Positions 1 through 4,602 of a stretch of 6,569 bases of DNA are shown piece by piece. The stretch comes from an uncultured Caryophanales bacterium (lineage in GTDB: Bacteria > Bacillota_I > Bacilli_A > RFN20 > CAG-826), in contig CAMOQM010000054.1 of assembly GCA_946622925.1 (NCBI GenBank), positions 1-6,569 on the forward strand, written 5' to 3'. The notes below the pieces were generated by a model, which was given only the letters and a program-made list of their open reading frames with translations, did no database searches and was not told the origin of the DNA. Position 1 is the stretch's first letter. Each line of letters opens with the position of its first letter. The position numbers were made by a program, and so were the translations under genes.

Positions 1-346
1 CGCCCGTAACGTTAACGGCCAAGTCATCATGTATGCCGATTCCTATAGCGATTCCATGAACGAAGCCATTGCCGAGACCAATAGGAGAAGATCGATCCAA
101 AAGGCCTATAACGACGAATATGGCATTGTGCCGACCACCATCATCAAGGAAATCAGAGCGCCTCTCCATAATAGCGAAGACGAAGCCGATTCTTATGTCT
201 CTAGCAAAGCCCATATGTCTAAGAAAGAGATAGAAAGACAAATAGCCGAAGTCGAGAAGCGGATGAAGAAAGCCGCCAAGGAATTCGATTTCGAAGAAGC
301 CGCCAAGTGGCGCGATATCATGTTTGAGTTAAAGGCGGAATTATGA
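1..346 (+). CDS. uvrB: UvrABC excision nuclease subunit B, C-terminal fragment
   Basis: This is the last 114 codons or so of UvrB, the helicase-like damage-verification subunit of nucleotide excision repair, which receives DNA from UvrA and recruits UvrC. The open frame enters from the window edge (first whole codon at base 2) reading ARNVNGQVIMYAD, the conserved stretch just after helicase motif VI. It continues with the typical DSMNEAIAETNRRR and AYNDEYGIVP blocks. After a variable acidic linker comes the C-terminal UVR domain (KKEIERQIAEVEKRM to the end, containing FDFEEAAKWRD), a helical hairpin that in this family contacts UvrC. The ATG at base 29 is internal and not the real start. The gene ends at a TGA that overlaps the next start (ATGA), so translation of the next gene is probably coupled. 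uvrA, a common downstream neighbour, is absent here. The identification is secure; the fragment is cut by the window, not truncated biologically. Confidence 0.96.
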   Translation, partial: ARNVNGQVIMYADSYSDSMNEAIAETNRRRSIQKAYNDEYGIVPTTIIKEIRAPLHNSEDEADSYVSSKAHMSKKEIERQIAEVEKRMKKAAKEFDFEEAAKWRDIMFELKAEL

Positions 347-966
347 AAGATTACGACGTTTATATTTTCGATTTCGATGGAACCCTCGTCGATTCAGAGG
401 CTTCTTTGCTTTCGGTCTTCCAAGCGGGCTTTGAAGCTATCGGACGAACCACTAACGCCGAAGAAGTCTCAAAATATATCCACGTTAGTCTCCTCCAATG
501 TATGGAGATGAACCATATAGAGGGACCGGACGCCCAAATCTTCATGGATAAGATAATCGAGGCCTTGGATTATCCGCAATCCATCGCGATGATTTCTTTC
601 TTCCCCGATGTAAAAGAAACCATCGAAACCCTGCTTTCTAAAGGAAAGAAGATTGGGATTGGCTCCAATAATGTCGTCGGTCATATGCGCCTAGTTTTGG
701 AAGGACTAAAAGGTTTGCATTACTTCCAAACTTTGGTAGGTTCGGATAGGGTGGAACACACTAAACCAGCCCCCGATATAATGGAGCTAGCTTGCCTTGA
801 TTTAGGTGCCCCATGCAACGAAAAAGCCGTCTATGTTGGCGATTCTTTGCAAGACGTCGAAACCGGGCTTGCGGCTAAGGCTGATGGTATCTTGGTGGAT
901 AGGGAAAATGCCCACCCCGATTTCGAAGGAATCAAGATTTCTTCGTTAAAAGAATTACTTTGTTAG
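343..966 (+). CDS. HAD-superfamily (subfamily IA) phosphatase, phosphoglycolate-phosphatase-like
   Basis: A 207-residue soluble HAD hydrolase with all four catalytic motifs. Motif I is DFDGT (D10 as nucleophile, D12 as acid/base). Motif II is the serine in IGIGSNN (S108). Motif III is the lysine in HTKPAPD (K141). Motif IV is GDSLQD (D167 and D171, Mg2+ binding). Between motifs I and II lies a helical C1 cap of about 75 residues, typical of the Gph/PpaX/beta-phosphoglucomutase branch. The family removes phosphate from small metabolites, but the substrate cannot be read from the sequence. Phosphoglycolate, pyrophosphate or a sugar phosphate are all possible. The start overlaps the uvrB stop by 4 bases, and AAAGGCGG (331-338) inside uvrB can serve as ribosome binding site, so the gene is probably translationally coupled to uvrB. 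A house-cleaning role beside a repair gene is only an inference from position. Confidence 0.9.
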   Translation: MKDYDVYIFDFDGTLVDSEASLLSVFQAGFEAIGRTTNAEEVSKYIHVSLLQCMEMNHIEGPDAQIFMDKIIEALDYPQSIAMISFFPDVKETIETLLSKGKKIGIGSNNVVGHMRLVLEGLKGLHYFQTLVGSDRVEHTKPAPDIMELACLDLGAPCNEKAVYVGDSLQDVETGLAAKADGILVDRENAHPDFEGIKISSLKELLC

Positions 967-995
967 TTGCCAAAGGCAATTTAGAGGTTTATCCT
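967..995 (+). promoter_or_regulatory. Candidate sigma-A-type promoter for secG
   Basis: TTGCCA (967-972, 5 of 6 to TTGACA) is followed after a 17-base spacer by TATCCT (990-995, 4 of 6 to TATAAT). This would start transcription near base 1002, about 20 bases before the secG start and ahead of its ribosome binding site. The -35 element begins directly after the stop codon of the HAD gene. It also forms the left arm of a small palindrome, TTGCC-AAA-GGCAA (967-979). The spacing is ideal but the -10 is imperfect, and secG could equally be read through from uvrB. Confidence 0.4.
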
Positions 996-1023
996 TTGTA
1001 AGCCCAGAAAGGAGAAAGCGGCT

Positions 1024-1269
1024 ATGAAATGGTATGACATCATCTTCTTCGTTGTTGCCCTAATCATCATCATTCTTTCCCTTCTTCAAGGCGGTAAGAG
1101 CGAAGGTGCTTCCGGCGCCATCACCGGCGGTGGACTTAACGTCTTCGCCAAAACCAAAGAACGCGGTTCGGAGAAAGTCGTCACTTGGCTTACCTTCGGA
1201 TTCGCCGTCGTCTTCCTCTTCCTTGCCTTAATCGTCTCCGTCGTATCCGGAACCTCTAGCGCGTCCTAA
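1024..1269 (+). CDS. secG: SecG, preprotein translocase subunit
   Basis: An 81-residue small membrane protein matching SecG, the accessory subunit of the SecYEG channel that helps SecA-driven export through the cytoplasmic membrane. Two hydrophobic segments are visible: residues about 4-22 (YDIIFFVVALIIIILSLLQ) and about 56-76 (TWLTFGFAVVFLFLALIVSV). The loop between them is rich in Gly and Ser and carries the family signature GAITGG plus a Lys/Arg-rich stretch (FAKTKERGSEK). Length and topology are typical of Gram-positive SecG. A strong ribosome binding site, AGAAAGGAG (1007-1014), sits 9 bases before the ATG and fixes the start. In many Firmicutes secG precedes rnr and smpB. Here a terminator follows directly, so it seems to end its own transcription unit. 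Confidence 0.93.
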   Translation: MKWYDIIFFVVALIIIILSLLQGGKSEGASGAITGGGLNVFAKTKERGSEKVVTWLTFGFAVVFLFLALIVSVVSGTSSAS

Positions 1270-1288
1270 TTGAGAATACCAAATGTAT

Positions 1289-1315
1289 ACCCGACCTCGT
1301 GTCGGGTTTTCTTTT
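1289..1315 (+). terminator. Rho-independent terminator after secG
   Basis: A perfect 7-base stem ACCCGAC / GTCGGGT (1289-1295 with 1301-1307) with loop CTCGT, followed by a T-rich tail (TTTTCTTTT, 1307-1315). It begins 20 bases after the secG stop. It lies inside the longest open frame upstream of folD, which is one reason to place the folD start after it. Confidence 0.9.
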
Positions 1316-1324
1316 GCAAAGAGA

Positions 1325-1332
1325 TGTATAAA
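1325..1332 (+). promoter_or_regulatory. Possible -10 element for folD
   Basis: The terminator upstream implies that folD needs its own promoter. TATAAA (1327-1332, 5 of 6 to TATAAT), directly preceded by TG at 1325-1326, is the best -10-like hexamer in the gap. It would start transcription near 1339, just before the pyrimidine-rich leader and the ribosome binding site. There is no good -35: the position 17 bases upstream falls in the terminator stem and T tract. This is weak support only. Confidence 0.25.
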
Positions 1333-1368
1333 CACACTCTTTCCCTTCTTCTTTTAGGTGTTACACTT

Positions 1369-2163
1369 ATGCCCATGACAATCAAAGAATTCGTGGCCAA
1401 AAGAAAACAAGAGCTTTCCCAAGAAGTGGCCGCCTTGGACAAAAAGCCGACTTTATTAATCATCCAAGCCAATGATAATCCGGCATCCGATGCCTATATC
1501 AGGGGCAAAATCAAAGACGCTTCCGAAATCGGGGCCAATGCCATCTTAAGGAAATTCCCCATCGATATAACCGAAGAAGATTTGATTAATGAAATCGAAA
1601 AAGCCAATAACGATCCGGAAATTGATGGCATCATCGTTCAACTTCCTCTAGGAAAGCATATCAAAGAAGCTAACATCAAAATCGCTGTTTCGCCTAAAAA
1701 AGACGTCGATGGCTTCCACCCTTTGACTAAGTTTGACCCTTGCACCCCTAAAGGCATCATCGATTACCTAACTGAGGAAGGTTTTGCCTTTGAAGGGAAA
1801 AACGCCGTTGTCCTAGGCAGAAGTGAAATCGTGGGCAAGCCCATGGCCAAATTGCTTCTAAAGAAGAACTGCAATGTAACCATGCTCCATTCCAAAACCA
1901 CCTTGGAAGACAAACGTTTCTATATCGCCCATGCCGATTTGATCGTGGTGGCGATTGGAAGATTAGGCTACCTTAACGAGGAATTCGAATATAAGAAGGA
2001 CTGCGTCATCGTCGACGTTGGTATTAACCGTGGGGAAGATGGCAAACTCCATGGTGATGCCACCCCGGATTTGCCCGTTAAAATCCAAACCCCGGTTCCG
2101 GGTGGAGTGGGATTACTTACCCGTTTAGCCTTAATCTGCAACTTATTAGAGACCACCAAATAA
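1369..2163 (+). CDS. folD: FolD, bifunctional methylene-THF dehydrogenase / methenyl-THF cyclohydrolase
   Basis: FolD interconverts 5,10-methylene-, 5,10-methenyl- and 10-formyl-tetrahydrofolate in the cytosol, supplying one-carbon units for purines, thymidylate and formyl-Met. From the chosen start it is 264 residues. Visible signatures are YIRGKIK (Y43 and K47, the catalytic pair), DGIIVQLPL (86-94), KDVDGFHP (111-118), the dinucleotide-binding VVLGRSEIVGKPMA (147-160), VDVGINR (215-221) and TPVPGGVG (241-248). The start at 1369 has AGGTG (1356-1360) 8 bases upstream. The ATG at 1375 is an alternative. The open frame extends back to 1270 but there crosses the secG terminator, so that extension is untranslated. 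It is slightly shorter than the usual 280-300 residues because the loop between GFHP and PCTP has only five residues. The final motif reads PGGVGLLT rather than the usual PGGVGPxT. It is followed without a gap by the phosphatase gene, probably as one operon. Confidence 0.95.
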   Translation: MPMTIKEFVAKRKQELSQEVAALDKKPTLLIIQANDNPASDAYIRGKIKDASEIGANAILRKFPIDITEEDLINEIEKANNDPEIDGIIVQLPLGKHIKEANIKIAVSPKKDVDGFHPLTKFDPCTPKGIIDYLTEEGFAFEGKNAVVLGRSEIVGKPMAKLLLKKNCNVTMLHSKTTLEDKRFYIAHADLIVVAIGRLGYLNEEFEYKKDCVIVDVGINRGEDGKLHGDATPDLPVKIQTPVPGGVGLLTRLALICNLLETTK

Positions 2164-2592
2164 ATGAAGAAAGTCATATTTATTTGTCATGGTTCGATCT
2201 GCCGTTCGCCGGCCGCCGAAAATATAGCCGCTTATTTATCCAAGGATTTTGAATTTGCCTCCAGGGCCATTTCCTATGAAGAAATCGGCAACGATATCTA
2301 TCCCCCTATGAAAGCGGCTTTAAATCGGGCTGGGATTCCTTTTAAAAGGCACTACGCCGAATATCTAAGCGAGCAAGATATCGAAGAAGCCAGTTATATC
2401 TTCTATATGGATGAAAGCAATGCCAGAAGATTAGCTTACGCCTACCCTAAATATAAAGATAAGTTTATGCCGATATATAGGTTTACCCCGTCCATTACCG
2501 AGATTGAGGATCCTTGGTATACGGACCGTTATGATTTGGTCGTTAAACAAATAACCACCTGTGTCAAAGACATCCTTAAAAATATTGTTTAG
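2164..2592 (+). CDS. Low-molecular-weight protein tyrosine phosphatase
   Basis: A 142-residue cytosolic LMW-PTP. The N-terminal P-loop CHGSICRS (C8 nucleophile, R14) follows a beta strand (KKVIFI), as in the family. The general-acid motif is DPW (D116) in IEDPWYTD near the C-terminus. These enzymes dephosphorylate phosphotyrosine in bacterial proteins, and some members, such as YwlE, act on phosphoarginine. Ile at position 12 of the P-loop is the residue linked to tyrosine-type rather than arginine-type specificity, because YwlE has Thr there. Ser11 replaces the Asn common in CxGNxCR. The ATG follows the folD TAA directly and in the same frame, with no recognisable ribosome binding site, so translation probably depends on re-initiation by ribosomes finishing folD. 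The substrate is unknown, and no kinase partner is visible. Confidence 0.88.
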   Translation: MKKVIFICHGSICRSPAAENIAAYLSKDFEFASRAISYEEIGNDIYPPMKAALNRAGIPFKRHYAEYLSEQDIEEASYIFYMDESNARRLAYAYPKYKDKFMPIYRFTPSITEIEDPWYTDRYDLVVKQITTCVKDILKNIV

Positions 2593-2621
2593 TTTTATAA
2601 AGCCATTAGAATTTAATAAAC

Positions 2622-3410
2622 ATGTCAAATCAACCTTCCAATTACAATTTATTCGGATTCGACTTCGGATCAAATGAAGGCCAAAGAGAATTAATAAGGT
2701 TAATCAACGACGATTGCACCCGCACGCCCGTTGTCTTTTGCAAAGGCAGCGCCGGCACGGGTAAAACCTTTGCCACTTTGGCGGCCTCCCTTAACTTAGT
2801 TAGGGGCAAAGGGGCCAAAAAGAAATACCGGACCATCTTCTATGTCCGCGAACCGGTGGAAATCGGGCATCGCTTAGGCTATCTAAAAGGAACCGCCGAA
2901 GAGAAATATTCTCCTTACCTAGGTGGCTTACTTGATAACTATAACCATTTAATGGCCAACGTCCGCCCCGAGGAAAATAGCCATTCCAACATGCGGGCGC
3001 CCAAAAAGAAGAAAGTGGTGGAGCTAGATGACGAGATGATGGAATCCTCCCTTTATCAAAGATTGCCTAGCGATATCATTCCTTTGGCTCCCGAATTCGT
3101 TAGGGGCCGTTCCTTTAACGATTGCATCATCATCGTCGATGAAGCCCAGAACATGGATATCGACGAGCTTCACACCATGGTCACCCGTATCGGCAACCAA
3201 TGTAAGATGATCATCATCGGCTCGCCTAACCAAATCGACGTCCCTGGCCAAAGCGTGGAACATAACGCCTTTGAGACTTCTTATGAAATCCTTAAACCGA
3301 CCGGGTTAGTTGGCTTTGTCGAACTTGTGGCCCCGATGCGGACCTCATTCGTCGTCGATTTTGACTTAAGGTTCGTCGAGTATAAGAATCAGCATCCCAA
3401 TAAGAAATAA
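2622..3410 (+). CDS. PhoH-family P-loop ATPase
   Basis: A 262-residue single-domain PhoH-like NTPase. Walker A is GSAGTGKT (42-49). The PhoH-specific REPVEIGHRLGYLKG and EEKYSPYL block follows (76-100), then IIPLAPEFVRGRSF (152-165), Walker B IIIVDEAQ (169-176), MVTRIGN (186-192) and the distal GSPNQIDVPG (200-209). PhoH proteins bind ATP and resemble the helicase fold of superfamily 1. Relatives fused to PIN domains act on RNA and YbeZ-type ones work with YbeY, but the role of solo forms is unclear. There is no PIN or KH domain here. A hydrophilic insert of about 25 residues (roughly 115-142) contains KKKK and an acidic run. In the distal motif Ser201 replaces the Asp usual in GDxxQID. The start is the only Met before Walker A, but no ribosome binding site precedes it. 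Only a TATAAA box (2596-2601) without a -35 lies in the 29-base gap, so it may be read through from folD. Confidence 0.88.
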   Translation: MSNQPSNYNLFGFDFGSNEGQRELIRLINDDCTRTPVVFCKGSAGTGKTFATLAASLNLVRGKGAKKKYRTIFYVREPVEIGHRLGYLKGTAEEKYSPYLGGLLDNYNHLMANVRPEENSHSNMRAPKKKKVVELDDEMMESSLYQRLPSDIIPLAPEFVRGRSFNDCIIIVDEAQNMDIDELHTMVTRIGNQCKMIIIGSPNQIDVPGQSVEHNAFETSYEILKPTGLVGFVELVAPMRTSFVVDFDLRFVEYKNQHPNKK

Positions 3411-3434
3411 TCCAATTACGTAAAAACCATCGAT

Positions 3435-3480
3435 AAATACTGAGAGTTTTATCAGGACGATAATTTATCTCAGTATTTTT
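3435..3480 (+). terminator. Two-tier Rho-independent terminator after the PhoH gene
   Basis: A perfect 11-base stem pairs 3435-3445 (AAATACTGAGA) with 3468-3478 and runs into TTTTT, with a second run of T at 3485-3491. Inside the 22-base loop a smaller stem, TTATC/GATAA (3449-3453 with 3459-3463), closes on AGGAC. It starts 24 bases after the PhoH stop. It isolates the upstream genes from the promoter of the Fic gene. The double structure is longer than needed for termination. Confidence 0.87.
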
Positions 3481-3497
3481 ATTGCTTTTTTACCTAG

Positions 3498-3526
3498 TTG
3501 ACACCGCTAAATAAAAGGCGCATAGT
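3498..3526 (+). promoter_or_regulatory. Sigma-A-type promoter for the fic / EF-G-like unit
   Basis: A perfect TTGACA (3498-3503), a 17-base spacer and CATAGT (3521-3526, 4 of 6 to TATAAT) lie between the PhoH terminator and the Fic start. The predicted transcription start near 3533 gives a leader of about 17 bases that begins almost at the ribosome binding site AAAGAGGT (3534-3541), leaving no room for a riboswitch. It is the best promoter in the window. Confidence 0.65.
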
Positions 3527-3549
3527 CTAAATCAAAGAGGTAAAAAGCC

Positions 3550-4587
3550 ATGAAAACATTCGACGTTAAAGGAACGGTCCTTTCCTTAAACACCCCCAAC
3601 ATCGTTTCCCTCCTCAATTCCATTGAGTTCTACAAAGGGAAAACCGCCCAAGCGGCGAAGTTAAAGAAAGTCGAAACCTTAAAGGCCATCGCAGCTAGAA
3701 GCGGAGCCGTCGCAAGTAATGCCATTGGCAACGTCTATATAGCGGAAGAACGCGAGAGGCCTTTATTTGAACGCACCTCCCAGCCCAAAACCCTCCATGA
3801 GAATATGTTCGTCGGTTATCTAAACGCGATGGATCTCATCTCGGAAGTCTATAAGTATCAAACCTTGGATCGTAGTTTCGTTACGACCCTCCATTACTAC
3901 ATCTACAAAGACTATAACCCCGATTTCGGCGGCAAGTTCAAAGATTCCCAAAATTACATTCAGGAAGCCTTACCAGATGGCACCTTCCGTACCATCTTCG
4001 TATCCGCCCCACCGGAAGAAGTCGTCCCCTTATTAGATAACCTTATTTATCAATTCAACGAATGCGCCAAAGACGAAGAGTGCAATAAGCTCGTCCTTAT
4101 CGCCGCCTTTATGCTCGATTTCATGTGCATTCACCCCTATAACCATGGCAATGGCCGCGTCTCGCGTCTAATGCTCCACTTCCTAATGAAGAAGTTTGGT
4201 TATGACATCGACGACTATTTCGCCATTGCCTACCTCATGAAGATCCACCTTAACGAATATATCGATGCCTTCGAAGCTTCCAGCCAGGGTTGGGATGGCT
4301 CGGAAAATAATTACGAAGAGTTTGTAACCTTCATCTTAAAGAGAATCTTAGAGGCTTACCGTAAGCTTGATTACATCATCGATATCAACGCTCTTGACGC
4401 CACCGCCGAAGAAAAGGTTCGCCGCGTCGTCGACGATTCGGCCACCCCGCTTAGCAAGACCATGGTTTTAAGGATTCTCTATCCGATTTCTAAAGCCACC
4501 ATCGAAAAGGCTTTGACTAAGTTATTAAGGGATGGACGTATCCAGCTTGTCACCAAGGGACGTTATTCCCGTTACTTCCGTATCTAA
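3550..4587 (+). CDS. Fic-domain protein with C-terminal winged helix and an altered active site
   Basis: A 345-residue Fic-family protein. Most Fic enzymes transfer AMP (or another phosphate-containing group) from a nucleotide to a protein hydroxyl. The order is an N-terminal helical region with the inhibitory-helix position SNAIGN (56-61), the Fic core with the flap GGKFKDSQNYI (127-137), the helix FMCIHPYNHGNGRVSR (191-206), and a C-terminal wHTH (about 300-345, SKATIEKALTKLLRDGRI then a wing). The family motif is HPFx(D/E)GNGRxxR. His195, the GNG and both Arg are present, but the Mg2+-binding acid is His199. In the usual (S/T)xxxE(G/N) inhibitory motif the Glu is Gly60. The domain layout otherwise matches the large class with SNxIEG and HPFNDGNGR. 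Activity could be relieved of inhibition, changed or lost. AAAGAGGT (3534-3541) supports the start. An EF-G-like gene follows 15 bases downstream, probably in the same operon. There is no antitoxin-like gene beside it. Confidence 0.9.
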   Translation: MKTFDVKGTVLSLNTPNIVSLLNSIEFYKGKTAQAAKLKKVETLKAIAARSGAVASNAIGNVYIAEERERPLFERTSQPKTLHENMFVGYLNAMDLISEVYKYQTLDRSFVTTLHYYIYKDYNPDFGGKFKDSQNYIQEALPDGTFRTIFVSAPPEEVVPLLDNLIYQFNECAKDEECNKLVLIAAFMLDFMCIHPYNHGNGRVSRLMLHFLMKKFGYDIDDYFAIAYLMKIHLNEYIDAFEASSQGWDGSENNYEEFVTFILKRILEAYRKLDYIIDINALDATAEEKVRRVVDDSATPLSKTMVLRILYPISKATIEKALTKLLRDGRIQLVTKGRYSRYFRI

Positions 4588-4602
4588 TAAGGAGAAAAGA
4601 TC

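Noticed and set aside
29..346. A standalone small protein starting at the ATG at base 29
   Set aside because: The frame is open to the window edge and encodes conserved UvrB residues upstream of that ATG, so it is an internal Met of uvrB.
344..346. TGA read as Trp (mycoplasma code)
   Set aside because: The TGA lies exactly at the expected UvrB end and overlaps the next start. Trp is written TGG elsewhere, and I saw no in-frame TGA inside any conserved domain.
1270..1368. Longer N-terminus for FolD (33 extra residues in the open frame)
   Set aside because: This stretch contains the secG terminator hairpin and T tract, has no family similarity, and a ribosome binding site lies just before 1369.
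1316..1368. Regulatory leader (riboswitch) before folD
   Set aside because: It is about 50 bases, pyrimidine-rich, with no stable stem seen, and too short for a known folate or purine riboswitch.
3411..3549. Riboswitch or T-box in the gap before the Fic gene
   Set aside because: The hairpin is followed by a T tract and lies upstream of the promoter, whose leader is only about 17 bases long. There is no aptamer-like structure.
3550..4602. Classic Fic/Doc toxin-antitoxin module
   Set aside because: No small antitoxin gene lies before or after the Fic gene. The protein is of the larger wHTH-bearing class, and the neighbour is a GTPase, not an antitoxin.
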